Assembly (NCBI RefSeq): GCF_016634425.1 | Contig: NZ_JAEPES010000002.1 | Coordinates: forward strand, 186,001-250,000 | Reading direction: 5' to 3' | From: Lacisediminihabitans changchengi | Lineage (GTDB): Bacteria > Actinomycetota > Actinomycetes > Actinomycetales > Microbacteriaceae | Length of the DNA stretch: 64,000 nt | Part shown: piece after piece, positions 1 through 8,950 of the stretch | How positions within the stretch are numbered: position 1 is the stretch's first letter | Layout of the letters: every line of letters starts with the position of its first letter | Position numbers and translations under genes: made by a program | The notes under the pieces: model-generated | What the model was told of the DNA's origin: nothing | The model's input: the letters and a program-made list of their open reading frames with translations, nothing else | The model's database searches: none

Positions 1-1
1 C

Positions 2-946
2 TTGGTCGCGCTGCACCGCGAGTACGGCGTAGGTGCCGGTGGCCGACGATCGGGTGGTGCAGCTCCACTCGGTACCGCTCACAGTCGTGCTGCAGATCGG
101 CACGTTGGAGAGGTAGACGTCGATGCGACCGCCGTCTTCGCCGGTGCCGCGGAAAGTGACCGTCGGGGCGGTGACCACCGTTCCCGTTCGCGGCGAGGTG
201 ACGACGGGGGCGGCCGGGGCATTCTTGTCGATGGTGACGTTCACCGAGCCGGAGACGGATGACGAGGCGCCGCCGCCGAGGGCAGGGTTCGTCTGCGTCG
301 CGGTGACAGCCCAGGTGCCGGATGGCACGGCGAGCGAGCAGGACCAGTAGCCGGTCGCGGTGACGGGGGAGGTGCATCCGCCGGTCGGATCGCCACCAAC
401 GGCCACCGTCACGGTCGACCCGGCGAATCCCAGACCGGTGACGAGTCCCGGAGAGAGCCCGCCGTTTCCGTCGATCGTCGGCGCACCCAGAACGTCGATC
501 GGGTCGGACTGCGCGCTCCCGGTGCTGCCGTCGAGATCTTCGATTGCCGTCAGCACGATGTCGGCGCCGCTCGCGAGGGAGACGATGCAGTTCCAGGTGA
601 CGTCGCCATTGCGGGGGATGCTGCAGAGCGTGCCGCCGCTGGTCGCCCCGCCGTTGATTACCCCGCCGTTGATTACCCTGATGCTGCTGTCGGCATCCTT
701 CTGCCCGGAGACCGCCACCGCGTTGGTGGGGGAGAACGCCGGGGCGCTGATGGTGACGGCGAGCGGGCCCGCGGTGGGGCTGGGTGACGGAGTCGCGCCC
801 TCGTCGGGCGAGGGGCTGGGGGCGGCAGCAATCAGCGCCGGTGCGAGCGCAATGGCGGCGGCCAGGATCAGGAATCGACCGAGCCCGCTCGCTCCGCGTT
901 CGCGAAACGAACGTCGACGGACGTTCGAGAGGGATTGCTGCACCAC
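2..946 (-). CDS. Secreted Ig-like repeat protein, 3' end beyond window
   Basis: The reading frame is open from a GTG at 946 to the left edge, 315 codons, so the C-terminus is missing. Residues about 1-21 are basic and residues 22-42 are hydrophobic and Ala-rich, then a Pro/Ser-rich linker (PSPSPDEG) follows, which looks like an export signal and spacer. The remainder is Thr/Ser/Gly-rich beta-type sequence with spaced single cysteines and recurring phrases (PVVTSPRTG, WSCTT, WSCSL, TWNC), typical of bacterial Ig-like modules on cell-surface proteins. Codon bias is normal for the window (third position G/C). A GTG directly downstream (943) is an equally good start; no strong ribosome site is visible. 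The function cannot be told from this fragment; adhesin or wall-associated protein is the usual role. Confidence 0.72.
   Translation of the reverse strand, partial: MVQQSLSNVRRRSFRERGASGLGRFLILAAAIALAPALIAAAPSPSPDEGATPSPSPTAGPLAVTISAPAFSPTNAVAVSGQKDADSSIRVINGGVINGGATSGGTLCSIPRNGDVTWNCIVSLASGADIVLTAIEDLDGSTGSAQSDPIDVLGAPTIDGNGGLSPGLVTGLGFAGSTVTVAVGGDPTGGCTSPVTATGYWSCSLAVPSGTWAVTATQTNPALGGGASSSVSGSVNVTIDKNAPAAPVVTSPRTGTVVTAPTVTFRGTGEDGGRIDVYLSNVPICSTTVSGTEWSCTTRSSATGTYAVLAVQRDQ
647..676. repeat. 15-bp tandem duplication inside the Ig-like protein gene
   Basis: Two adjacent identical 15-bp units encode VINGG twice (residues about 91-100). The copies are identical at every base including wobble positions, which suggests a recent slippage duplication rather than selection on protein sequence. 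Confidence 0.75.
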
Positions 947-997
947 GATCCATTCAGCACGGCCTAGCCGCTGGTGTCAATCGGCCACGCGAAAGTC

Positions 998-1056
998 TTG
1001 ACTTTGTGCTAGCAACTCAGCACTCTTAGTCACACGACTGGGACACTCGACCCAGT
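998..1056 (+). promoter_or_regulatory. Candidate promoter and TetR operator upstream of the TetR gene
   Basis: TTGACT at 998-1003 matches a -35 box, with a weak -10-like CACTCT 17 bp later. Just downstream, ACTGGG (1037-1042) and CCCAGT (1051-1056) form a perfect 6-bp inverted repeat with an 8-bp spacer, the size and place expected for a self-regulating TetR operator. Assignment to the adjacent regulator is inference. Confidence 0.35.
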
Positions 1057-1109
1057 TCGGCTCGTGCAGGTCGAAATTTCACCACACAGGTGCCGTCGAA
1101 GGGGACTGC

Positions 1110-1754
1110 ATGGCCCGCCTGTCTGCGAACGACCGTCGCTCCGCACTGGTGAACGCGGCGCTCACCGTGATTGCCCGAGATGGCGTGCATGCCGCCACCA
1201 CCCGCGCGATCGTCGCCGAGGCAGACATGTCCCTCGCCAGCTTCCACTACGCCTATCGCTCGCGGGACGAGCTCATCCGTGCGGTCATCGCGTTCGTGGT
1301 CGACCAGCAGGAGGATGTCTCGCTCGCCGCGATCGCGCCGCTCGGCGATGTACGCAGCACCGTTCGTGCGGCACTGCAGGCATACTTCGACCTGCTGAAG
1401 CAGCACCCGGAGCGCGAGCAGGCGATGTTCGAACTCATGCACTATTCGATGCGCACAGCCGAGCTCGGCGCGCTGCCGGCGGTGCAGCACGGCAGCTATC
1501 TCAGCGCTGCCGCCGGACTGCTCGAGGCCGCGGTGCCGCTGCTCGGCATCGCCTGGAGTCGCCCGGTCGATGAGGTCGCGCGCATTCTGGTCGCGCTCAC
1601 CGACGGTCTCACCTACGCCTGGCTGGCCGACCGCAACGATGCGGCGGCGGCCCGTTTGATGGAGTTCATGGCCGACACGATCGCGTCGTTCGCGACGACT
1701 GCGCCGGGCGCCGGCAGCACGAGCATTACCCAGACTCACGGAGGAGCACAGTGA
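1110..1754 (+). CDS. TetR/AcrR family transcriptional regulator
   Basis: A 214-residue protein with an N-terminal helix-turn-helix of the TetR type at about residues 8-55 (ALTVIARDG, TTRAIVAEAD, FHYAYRSRDEL), followed by an all-helical ligand domain of normal length. It probably represses the three genes that follow, because its stop overlaps their first start (GTGA at 1751-1754) and the whole set reads as one transcription unit. Two start codons for the downstream gene are not needed: a GGAGGAG ribosome site lies inside the 3' end of this gene. The ligand is unknown; it may be a substrate of the MFS carrier or the PLP enzyme encoded next. Confidence 0.9.
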   Translation: MARLSANDRRSALVNAALTVIARDGVHAATTRAIVAEADMSLASFHYAYRSRDELIRAVIAFVVDQQEDVSLAAIAPLGDVRSTVRAALQAYFDLLKQHPEREQAMFELMHYSMRTAELGALPAVQHGSYLSAAAGLLEAAVPLLGIAWSRPVDEVARILVALTDGLTYAWLADRNDAAAARLMEFMADTIASFATTAPGAGSTSITQTHGGAQ

Positions 1755-3007
1755 CCGTCGCGCTCTTCGCCGAACCGAAGACCAAGGTCTCCGGTGCCTG
1801 GATCGCACTGTTCGCGACCGCCTGGCTCGGGATCTGGATGGCGCAGCTGACGCCGATCCAGCTGCTTCTGCCCACGCAGGTCGAGCAGGTGAATGCCCGC
1901 CTCGGATCGACGGACTGGATCGCCAACGTCGTGGCGTTCGGCATCGTCTCCGGAATCGCCGGCGTCTGCGCGCTCGTCGCATTCCCGCTGACCGGCGCGC
2001 TGTCCGACCGCACCACCTCGCGCTTCGGCCGACGTCGGCCATGGATCATCGGCGGCGCGCTGTTGTTCGCGGTCGGGCTGATCCTGCTCGGCGCCCAGCG
2101 GAGCATGGTCGGTGTCGGCGTGTTCTGGTCACTGGCACTCACCGGCTTCTGCGTCCTCAGCGCCTCGCTCACCGCGGTCATCTCCGACCAGGTGCCCGTG
2201 CGCCAGCGCGGCTACATCTCCAGCTGGATCGCGGCCCCGCAGGCGATCGGCACCATCCTCGGTCTGCTGCTGGTCACCGTGCTGATGCTGTCCACCTTCG
2301 TCGGCTACACCCTGGTCGCCGTGTTGGTCGTCGCGTTGGTGGTGCCCTTCGCCCTGTTCGTTCCGGATGCAGTGCTGCAGAAGAAAGACCGCGAGCGACT
2401 GACGCTGGAGGCGATGATCGCGGGGTTCTGGATCAGCCCGCGCCAGCATCCCGACTTCGGCTGGACCCTCTCGAGCCGCATCCTCGCCAACTTCGGCAAC
2501 GCCTTCGGCACGGCGCTGCTGCTGCAGTTTCTGCAGTACGGGCTGCACCGCAAAGACGCCGAAGACGATCTGATCATGCTGGTGCTGATCTATCTCGTCT
2601 TCGTGGTGGTCGCTTCGCTCGTCGGCGGCCGCCTCTCCGACAAGATCGGCCGACGCAAGCCCTTCGTCTTCGTCTCCTCCGCGCTGCAGGCAATCGCCGC
2701 GGTCATGCTGGCTCTCGTGCCCTCGTACGAGGTGGCGATGATGGCGGCAGGCATCCTCGGGCTGGGCTACGGTTGTTTTCTCTCGGTCGATCAGGCGCTC
2801 GCCACCCAGGTGCTGCCGGATGCCCACAGCCGGGGTAAAGACCTCGGGATCATGAACATCGCCACCGCCGTGCCTCAAGCCTTCGCGCCGCTTCTCGGCG
2901 CGCTCGTCGTTGCGGCGCTCGCCGGATTCGCCGGACTGTTCCTTCTCGCGGCTCTCGCCGCACTCCTCGGCGCGCTGGCCGTGCTCCCAGTGAAATCGGT
3001 GCGCTGA
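1751..3007 (+). CDS. MFS transporter, GPH/SLC45-like
   Basis: A 418-residue integral membrane protein with about 12 hydrophobic segments. The cytoplasmic loop motif of the major facilitator superfamily appears twice, after TM2 (SDRTTSRFGRRRP, residues about 85-97) and after TM8 (GRLSDKIGRRKP, about residue 291), a symmetry typical of the fold. The RFGRRRPW form resembles glycoside-pentoside-hexuronide and SLC45-type carriers more than drug exporters, but substrate and direction cannot be read from sequence. Start and stop overlap both neighbours by 4 bp (GTGA) or 1 bp, implying translational coupling with the TetR gene and the PLP enzyme. Confidence 0.88.
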   Translation: MTVALFAEPKTKVSGAWIALFATAWLGIWMAQLTPIQLLLPTQVEQVNARLGSTDWIANVVAFGIVSGIAGVCALVAFPLTGALSDRTTSRFGRRRPWIIGGALLFAVGLILLGAQRSMVGVGVFWSLALTGFCVLSASLTAVISDQVPVRQRGYISSWIAAPQAIGTILGLLLVTVLMLSTFVGYTLVAVLVVALVVPFALFVPDAVLQKKDRERLTLEAMIAGFWISPRQHPDFGWTLSSRILANFGNAFGTALLLQFLQYGLHRKDAEDDLIMLVLIYLVFVVVASLVGGRLSDKIGRRKPFVFVSSALQAIAAVMLALVPSYEVAMMAAGILGLGYGCFLSVDQALATQVLPDAHSRGKDLGIMNIATAVPQAFAPLLGALVVAALAGFAGLFLLAALAALLGALAVLPVKSVR

Positions 3008-4254
3008 TGACGATCACCCTCCGTCCGCAGACGAAGTCGCCCTGGACCCAGCCCGCGTCGTACTGGCCGATGCTCAGCGCGGCCACCGCCGAGCTCGACC
3101 CACCCTTCGGCGCGCTCTACCTCCCGGCGCTCGCTCACAACGCCTTCGAGATGCTGCGCCGGGCGAACGGCACCACGATCCGCGTCGCGAGCAAGTCCAT
3201 CCGTGTGCGCGGCGTGCTCGACGCGGTGCTCGCCCTGCCCGGATATTCCGGCGTGCTCGCGTACACGCTGCCGGAGGCGCTGTGGCTCGCCGCCGGCGAC
3301 GAGCAGCACCCACCGATCGAGGATGTCGTGGTCGGCTACCCGACCGTCGACCGGTCCGCGATCCGCCAGCTCGCCACCGACCCCGCGCTCGCCGCCCGCG
3401 TGACGCTTATGGTCGACTCGCCCGAGCAGCTCGACGTGATCGACGCGGTACTGGACCCGTCCCGCCGAGAGACCATCCGAGTCTGTCTCGAGTTCGACGC
3501 GTCCTGGAATTCGCGGCTTCTCGGGCACATCGGCACGTGGCGGTCGCCCGTGAGCAGCACCGCCGAGGCGCGACAGTTCGCCGAGGAGATCGTCGCTCGC
3601 CCCGGCTTCGCGCTCGTGGGAACGATGGCGTACGAGGGCCAGATCGCCGGGCTGATCAACGACCCGCCGAACGCGGCGATGGGCGCGCTCACCCGCTGGA
3701 TCCAGAGGCAGTCGATCGCCGAACTCGCCGATCGTCGCGCAACGGTGGTGGCCTCGCTGCGAGAAATCGCCGACCTCGAGTTCGTCAACGGCGGCGGCAC
3801 CGGATCACTCGAGAGCACCGGAGCCGAGGCAGCGGTCACCGAGGTCGCCGCGGGCAGCGGCCTGTTCGGTCCGCACCTGTTCGACCACTACACGCACTTC
3901 TCGCCGGCGCCTGCCGCAGCCTTCGCGCTTTCGGTCGTGCGCAAGGCACGCCCGGAAATAGCGACGTTGCTGGGTGGCGGATGGGTGGCATCCGGTCCGC
4001 CGGACGCCTCGCGACTGCCCCTGGTCGCCTGGCCGCGCGACACCAAGCTGGTGCCGCGCGAGATGGCCGGCGAGGTGCAGACGCCGCTCACCGGCCGCGG
4101 CGCGGCTGCCCTGCAGATCGGCGACACCGTCTGGCTGCGGCACACCAAGGCCGGGGAGCTGAGCGAGCACCTGAACGGTTTCGCCGTCGTCGACGGCGGC
4201 CGGTTGATCGGCGCGGAACTGACCTATCGCGGAGAGGGAAAGGTGTTCCTGTGA
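3007..4254 (+). CDS. Alanine-racemase-fold PLP enzyme (amino acid deaminase/aldolase family)
   Basis: A 415-residue protein of the fold-type III PLP class. The N-terminal alanine racemase-like barrel has the expected cofactor lysine in IRVASKSIRVRG (K63), and later glycine-rich phosphate-binding stretches (NGGGTGS, GSGLFGPHLFDHY). The C-terminal beta domain (about 290-415) resembles D-threonine aldolase/D-serine dehydratase-type proteins. Relatives are annotated as amino acid deaminase/aldolase, and an adjacent aldonolactone-type oxidase is a recurring neighbour in actinobacteria (recalled, not checked). A substrate such as a D-beta-hydroxy amino acid is plausible but unproven. It starts at ATG 3007, on the last base of the transporter stop codon, and overlaps the next gene by 4 bp. 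Confidence 0.82.
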   Translation: MTITLRPQTKSPWTQPASYWPMLSAATAELDPPFGALYLPALAHNAFEMLRRANGTTIRVASKSIRVRGVLDAVLALPGYSGVLAYTLPEALWLAAGDEQHPPIEDVVVGYPTVDRSAIRQLATDPALAARVTLMVDSPEQLDVIDAVLDPSRRETIRVCLEFDASWNSRLLGHIGTWRSPVSSTAEARQFAEEIVARPGFALVGTMAYEGQIAGLINDPPNAAMGALTRWIQRQSIAELADRRATVVASLREIADLEFVNGGGTGSLESTGAEAAVTEVAAGSGLFGPHLFDHYTHFSPAPAAAFALSVVRKARPEIATLLGGGWVASGPPDASRLPLVAWPRDTKLVPREMAGEVQTPLTGRGAAALQIGDTVWLRHTKAGELSEHLNGFAVVDGGRLIGAELTYRGEGKVFL

Positions 4255-5597
4255 GCACAGAAACTACGCAAAGCCGGCCCGGCGTTCTCGCACCGGGAGG
4301 CATCTGGCGCAATTGGGGCCGGTCAGCGAGCTCCAACCCGACCTGGGTGGCACGCCCGACCACCGTCGGCGAGGTCGTCGACATCGTGAAGTGGGCCGGG
4401 GCGACCGGGCTCACCGTAAAGACGGTCGGCGCCGGGCACAGCTTCACCCCGATCGCGGCAACCGACGGGGTGCTGCTCGACCTCGGCTGGATCGAGGGCG
4501 TCGTCGCCGTGGATGAGGCGCTCGGCCAGGTCACTCTCGGGGCCGGGACGAATCTGCATCAGCTGCCGGACATCCTGCGCCCATACGGCCTCGCGCTGGC
4601 GAATATGGGCGACATCGATCGGCAGACCATCGCCGGGGCGATCTCCACCGGGACACACGGCACCGGGGCGGGCTTCGGGGGGCTTGCCACCCAGGTCGTC
4701 GGGATGACCTTGGTCATCGGCGACGGTTCGATCCTGCGGGTCACCGAGACCAAGAACGCCGAGTTGCTGCCCGCAGTGCGCCTCGGGCTCGGGGCGCTGG
4801 GCGTGATCGTCGACGTGACTCTTCAGTGCGTTCCGGCCTACCTGCTCAGCGCGGTCGAGCGGCCCGAGAATCTGGATGCCGTGCTCGCCGAGTTCGAGCA
4901 GCGCTCGACCGCGGTCGACCACTTCGAGTTCTACTGGTGGCCGCACACCGACGCGGTGTCGACCAAGTCGAACACCCGGCTGGCCGGCGACGCCGAACGG
5001 GCGCCGCTGCATCCGGTGGGGGAATGGTGGGAAGACCGACTGCTCAGCAACGGCGCCCTATCGCTGATGTGTGCGGTCGGGCGCATCGCGCCGAGCGCGA
5101 CGCCGGCGATCAATCGGCTGGCTACCAAGCTGGTCGGCAACCGCGACTTCACCGATTACTCGCACCGGGTATTCGTGAGCCCGCGCACGGTGCGCTTTCG
5201 CGAGATGGAGTACGCGATCCCTCGCGCCTCCGTTCCCGCAGCCTTGCGCGACATCCGTACCCTCATCGAGAACCGCGGATGGCGCATCTCCTTCCCCATC
5301 GAGGTGCGGGTCGCCGCGGCCGACGCCAACTGGCTCTCCACCGCCCACGGGAGGGACGCCGGTTACATTGCCGTGCACCGGCATTACCGCGACGACCCCG
5401 AGGAGTACTTCCGCGCGGTCGAACAGATCATGCGCGGCTACGGCGGGCGGCCGCACTGGGGAAAGCTGCACTACCAAGACGCCGGGTCACTGGCGCCGCT
5501 GTACCCGCACTTCGCGGACTTCGTCGCGGTGCGTGACCGCCTCGACCCTGGCCGCGTCTTCGCGAACCCCTACCTAACCCGAGTCCTCGGCGCGTAG
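4251..5597 (+). CDS. FAD-linked aldonolactone oxidase (D-arabinono-1,4-lactone oxidase family)
   Basis: A 448-residue flavoprotein of the VAO/PCMH type. The FAD-binding N-terminal domain carries VGAGHSFTP, whose His (H63) is the usual site of covalent FAD linkage in aldonolactone oxidases, and a second flavin motif GAISTGTHGTG. The C-terminal ALO domain ends with the family signature HWGKLH (about 402-407). The expected reaction is oxidation of a sugar lactone or polyol with O2. The GTG start overlaps the preceding stop by 4 bp. This is the last gene of the TetR-MFS-PLP-oxidase operon; a repeat pair follows at 5618-5715. The physiological substrate is unknown. Confidence 0.88.
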   Translation: MSTETTQSRPGVLAPGGIWRNWGRSASSNPTWVARPTTVGEVVDIVKWAGATGLTVKTVGAGHSFTPIAATDGVLLDLGWIEGVVAVDEALGQVTLGAGTNLHQLPDILRPYGLALANMGDIDRQTIAGAISTGTHGTGAGFGGLATQVVGMTLVIGDGSILRVTETKNAELLPAVRLGLGALGVIVDVTLQCVPAYLLSAVERPENLDAVLAEFEQRSTAVDHFEFYWWPHTDAVSTKSNTRLAGDAERAPLHPVGEWWEDRLLSNGALSLMCAVGRIAPSATPAINRLATKLVGNRDFTDYSHRVFVSPRTVRFREMEYAIPRASVPAALRDIRTLIENRGWRISFPIEVRVAAADANWLSTAHGRDAGYIAVHRHYRDDPEEYFRAVEQIMRGYGGRPHWGKLHYQDAGSLAPLYPHFADFVAVRDRLDPGRVFANPYLTRVLGA

Positions 5598-5617
5598 TCG
5601 CCGGCGATGTTTTCGTC

Positions 5618-5663
5618 GGTCGAGTAGCGCCCGAGCGCCCGTGCGAGGACGCGTATCGAGGCC
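5618..5663 (+). repeat. Interspersed GGTTGAGTAG...CGTATCGAAACC repeat, copy A
   Basis: 46 bp beginning GGTCGAGTAGCGCCCGAGCG and ending GCGTATCGAGGCC. Conserved ends and a variable centre match copies at 20079-20124 (very close), 24059-24102 and 55549-55593, and inverted copies nearby. Ends are imperfect inverted repeats (GGTTGAGTA against GGTTTCGATA). Confidence 0.8.
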
Positions 5664-5675
5664 CTCCACGCGAAA

Positions 5676-5715
5676 GTTTCGATACGGCTGCTCGTACCTC
5701 GCGGCCTACTCAACC
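5676..5715 (-). repeat. Interspersed repeat, copy B (inverted)
   Basis: 40 bp reading GTTTCGATACGG...CTACTCAACC on the plus strand, an inverted copy facing copy A across 12 bp. Together A and B could fold as a large imperfect hairpin between two convergent genes, so they may also act as a transcription barrier. Confidence 0.78.
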
Positions 5716-5725
5716 GGCAGAGGAA

Positions 5726-7648
5726 TTACGAGACGTGTACCGAGGGCCGGCGCTTCATGTTCGGCTCCGACTCGCGCAGCACCTCGCGGGTCACCGGGGC
5801 GACATCCCCGACGCCGGTGATGAGGTATTTGAACAGATTCGAGATCGGGCTTCCCTCCGACCATTCGAAGTAGATGGTGGGGACGACATCCGTCTCATCG
5901 CGGATCCTCAGAAGCACAGCGGCGATGGTGTTCGGAATGTTGCCGCTGCGCACCTCGAGCACCCGATAGCCATGCTTGTCGACGCCGCGCACCACGAGGT
6001 CCTCCTCGAAGTCGGAGGAGTCCGACTTGTGCACCTCGAGGAAGATCACCTTGTCCTTCTCAGGTATGTGGCTGTGGTGCCGCTCGTCCTTGTTCTTGCT
6101 GTTGTACTCCTGCGCGCTGCCGTCGTCGGGCTCGTTCGCGATGATGCGGATGGCGCCGTGTGCGGCGTCCGCCCGGAGGTAGGCCACGGCCGGTTCGTCC
6201 AGCGTCACCGAGCTCGCCCGCAGCTGCAGTGACCGCTGCACCCGCGACACGATCGAGACGACCAAGATGCCGACGATGAACAGAGTCGCGATCCGGAGTC
6301 CATCGGGTCGCTCGATCATGTTGGCGATCGTCGTATAGACGAAGACGATGGAAACGACGCCGAACGCGATCGAGCGCTTGCGCTGGCGTTTGCGGATGGT
6401 CGACAACATCACCGCGACAGAGGCCGAGGTGATGAGTACCAGCACGCCGGTCGCGTATGCGCCACCCTGGGCGTCGACGTTCGCCTGGAACACGACGGTG
6501 ATCAGGAAGGCGATCGCGGTGAAGACCAGCACGAGCGGCCGTACGGCGCGCGCCCAGTTCGGTGCCATGCCATAGCGCGGCAGATACCGCGGCACCAGGT
6601 TGAGGAGTCCCGCCATCGCCGATGCGCCGGCGAACCACAAAATGCAGATCGTGCTGACGTCGTAGACGGTGCCGAACGCGGAGCCGAGATACTCGTGTGC
6701 GAGAAAGGCCAACGCTCGACCGTTCGCCGGTCCGCCCGGTTGGAAGTCCTTCTGCGGGATCAGGATGGTGGTGACCAGGCTCGACACGATGAGGAAACCG
6801 CTCATTATCAGGGCTGACGTGGTGAGCAGGCGTCCCGCTCCACGAATGCGTCCGGTTGGTTTCTCGACCGTGTCGCTCGGATCCCCGGTGATCTGCGGCA
6901 TCACGGCGACGCCGGTCTCGAAACCGGAGAGCCCGAGGGCGAGTTTGGGGAAGACGACCAGGGCAATCCCGACGACAAGAAATGGATTGCCGTGCTGGGT
7001 GCTGAGCGCCGTCCACCAATTTCCGACGTCTACCGGATGGATGATCACTTGGGCGACGGAGACCACCATGACGACGACATTCAGGCTGAGGTAGACCGCC
7101 ACCAACACCACCGCGATCCCGATCGCCTCCTTGAATCCGCGAAGGAACACTCCGCCGAGGAGGGCGATCAAGAACAGGGTGAGCAGCACCTCGTTGCCGT
7201 GGAACCACGACGGGGCGAACGGATTCTCGATGGCGTGCGCCGAGGCATCCGCTGCGGAGAGGGTGATCGTGATCATGAAGTCGGTCGCGGCGAAGCCCAG
7301 CAGCACTAGAACGAACAGTTTCCCGGCCCACCAGGGAAGGAGTCGCTCGAGCATGGCGATCGAGCCGGAGCCCTTGAAGCTCTCGCGCGACACCCGCAGG
7401 TAGATCGGCAGCGCGCCGAGGAGCGTGAGTGCCACCAGCACGATGGTGGCGAACGGCGAGATCAGCCCGGCGGCCAGCGCGGCGATCGCCGGCTGGTAGC
7501 CGAGGGTGGAGAAATAGTCGACGCCGGTGAGGCACATCACGCGCCACCAGGAATGCGTCTTGTGGACTACCTCGATGTGCGGTCCCTGGTGCTGGCCCAC
7601 CTGGTCCGACAGTCCGCCGAGAAACCAATTCGCCATCCGACCGGCCAT
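5726..7648 (-). CDS. APC superfamily amino acid/polyamine permease with C-terminal cytosolic domain
   Basis: A 640-residue protein with about 12 membrane segments in residues 40-480 and a soluble tail of roughly 150 residues ([18 protein letters not shown] onward). The loop [16 protein letters not shown] near the first segment and the [13 protein letters not shown] stretch are typical of the APC amino acid permease fold. A similar long tail occurs in a widespread actinobacterial subgroup of unknown substrate. The ATG start follows directly on the apt stop codon with no gap, so the pair is probably translated as a coupled operon. A second in-frame ATG four codons later is possible. Purine-related transport would fit the apt neighbour but is inference. 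Confidence 0.85.
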   Translation of the reverse strand: MAGRMANWFLGGLSDQVGQHQGPHIEVVHKTHSWWRVMCLTGVDYFSTLGYQPAIAALAAGLISPFATIVLVALTLLGALPIYLRVSRESFKGSGSIAMLERLLPWWAGKLFVLVLLGFAATDFMITITLSAADASAHAIENPFAPSWFHGNEVLLTLFLIALLGGVFLRGFKEAIGIAVVLVAVYLSLNVVVMVVSVAQVIIHPVDVGNWWTALSTQHGNPFLVVGIALVVFPKLALGLSGFETGVAVMPQITGDPSDTVEKPTGRIRGAGRLLTTSALIMSGFLIVSSLVTTILIPQKDFQPGGPANGRALAFLAHEYLGSAFGTVYDVSTICILWFAGASAMAGLLNLVPRYLPRYGMAPNWARAVRPLVLVFTAIAFLITVVFQANVDAQGGAYATGVLVLITSASVAVMLSTIRKRQRKRSIAFGVVSIVFVYTTIANMIERPDGLRIATLFIVGILVVSIVSRVQRSLQLRASSVTLDEPAVAYLRADAAHGAIRIIANEPDDGSAQEYNSKNKDERHHSHIPEKDKVIFLEVHKSDSSDFEEDLVVRGVDKHGYRVLEVRSGNIPNTIAAVLLRIRDETDVVPTIYFEWSEGSPISNLFKYLITGVGDVAPVTREVLRESEPNMKRRPSVHVS

Positions 7649-8179
7649 CTAGACGACCTGCAAGCTCTGGATGTCGCGCCCCGGAAGTTTGTTCGCACCC
7701 GCAAGCGCGCTCAGCTCGAGTACCACCCCGATGCCCGCGACCGTCCATCCGGCGCGTTCGATCAGGGAGCAACTCGCGGCGAGCGTTCCTCCGGTGGCGA
7801 GCACATCGTCGATCAGCAGAACGCGAGTGCCTTTCGGCAGTTCGTCGTCGTGCACCTGCAGGGTCGCGCTGCCGTACTCGAGGTCGTAGTCCTCGGAGAG
7901 CACGGCGCGAGGCAGTTTGCCGGGCTTGCGGATCATGACCACTCCACGACCGGAGGCGTAGGCGGCGCTCGCCGCAAGAACGAAGCCGCGGGCTTCGACG
8001 CCGGCGATCACGTCGTAGCGTCCGGCGAAGGGTTCGAGGAGGGCGTCGGTCACCGCTCGCAGCGCGGGGCCGTCGGCGAAGACCGGGGTGAGATCGCGAA
8101 ACGAGATGCCCGGGCTTGGAAAGTCGGGGATGACTCTGCTCAGTCGTTCCAGTGCCTCGCGGGCCGCGTCCAACGACAT
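7649..8179 (-). CDS. apt: Adenine phosphoribosyltransferase
   Basis: A 176-residue enzyme that converts adenine and PRPP into AMP in purine salvage. The PRPP-binding loop VLLIDDVLATGGT is at residues 120-132, with the type I PRTase hood motif RDLTPVFAD (28-36) and IAGVEARGF (58-66), all intact; length matches the family. The start at 8179 was chosen over an upstream in-frame extension because a strong GAGGAG site precedes it and the protein then begins like other Apt enzymes. It stops immediately before the APC permease start. Confidence 0.95.
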   Translation of the reverse strand: MSLDAAREALERLSRVIPDFPSPGISFRDLTPVFADGPALRAVTDALLEPFAGRYDVIAGVEARGFVLAASAAYASGRGVVMIRKPGKLPRAVLSEDYDLEYGSATLQVHDDELPKGTRVLLIDDVLATGGTLAASCSLIERAGWTVAGIGVVLELSALAGANKLPGRDIQSLQVV

Positions 8180-8326
8180 CCGTAATCTCCTCGTGCGGTG
8201 GGGATGGTGGGGCCGATTGCGCCGAACCACCGCCCGCCAATTCTGACACCAGAAGAGCGGGTAATGGTCGCCATGAGGCTGCTCGGAAGTTGCCCCGAAG
8301 CCCATGATCGCGGGGGAGGCGTTAGT

Positions 8327-8363
8327 TATAGTTATCGCAAAGCGCACGCCCATTGATAGGGAG
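8327..8363 (+). promoter_or_regulatory. Promoter -10 and ribosome site for lemA
   Basis: TATAGT at 8327-8332 is a good -10 box in a locally AT-rich patch, and AGGGAG at 8358-8363 precedes the lemA ATG at 8369. The -35 box is not clear. The gap 8180-8368 also contains the promoter region of divergent apt. Confidence 0.45.
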
Positions 8364-8368
8364 CAGTA

Positions 8369-8938
8369 ATGACCGGCACTCTGATTGCCATCGGGATCAT
8401 CGTTCTTCTCATCGTGATCATCGGTATCTACCTGATCGCCACGTACAACTCGCTGGTCAAACTAAACGTGCGGGTCGATGAGGCCTGGAGCGACATCACG
8501 GTGCAGCTCAAGCGGCGTGCCGACCTCATCCCGAACCTGATCAACACGGTCAAGGGCTACGCCACGCACGAGTCCGGCGTGTTCGAAGCCGTGACGAAGG
8601 CCCGTGCGGCGACCATCAACGCCACGACGCCGGCCGAGGCATCCGTTGCAGAGAACCAGATGCAGGGGGCGCTCAAGAGCATCTTCGCCGTAGCGGAGGC
8701 GTACCCGCAGCTCCAGGCCAGCCAGAACTTCCTCGAACTGCAGGGCGAGCTGGTCGACACCGAAGACAAGATCCAGGCCTCGCGGCGGTTCTACAACGGT
8801 GGCGTGCGTGAGCTCAACACCAAGATCAAGACCTTCCCAAACAACATCTTCGCTCGCCGTCTCGGCTTCACCGAGCGTGAGTTCTTCGAGGTGGCGGATG
8901 CGGCGGCGATCGCCGAGCCGCCCCGTGTTCAGTTCTAA
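8369..8938 (+). CDS. lemA: LemA family membrane protein
   Basis: A 189-residue protein with one N-terminal membrane segment (residues 3-27) and a helical-bundle domain with the family phrases YNSLVKLNVRVDEAWSDI, LKRRADLIPNLINTVKGYA and YNGGVRELNTKIKTFPNN. LemA proteins have an extracytoplasmic four-helix domain and often accompany M48 peptidases or TPM-domain proteins; their biochemical role is unclear. The gene is followed 12 bp later by the htpX-like protease, a common pairing that suggests a membrane quality-control operon. Confidence 0.93.
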   Translation: MTGTLIAIGIIVLLIVIIGIYLIATYNSLVKLNVRVDEAWSDITVQLKRRADLIPNLINTVKGYATHESGVFEAVTKARAATINATTPAEASVAENQMQGALKSIFAVAEAYPQLQASQNFLELQGELVDTEDKIQASRRFYNGGVRELNTKIKTFPNNIFARRLGFTEREFFEVADAAAIAEPPRVQF

Positions 8939-8950
8939 CCGCAGGGCCGC

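Noticed and set aside
3282..5597. 771-codon open frame covering parts of the PLP enzyme and the oxidase
   Set aside because: Only the part from 4251 codes for the flavoprotein. The N-terminal part is Arg-rich shadow of the PLP enzyme in another frame.
5618..5715. Small CRISPR-like array
   Set aside because: Repeat units alternate in orientation, vary in the centre and have no regular spacers; no cas genes.
6060..8249. 729-codon minus-strand frame over apt and the APC permease
   Set aside because: Arg/Pro/His-rich shadow; both real genes are in other frames with intact motifs.
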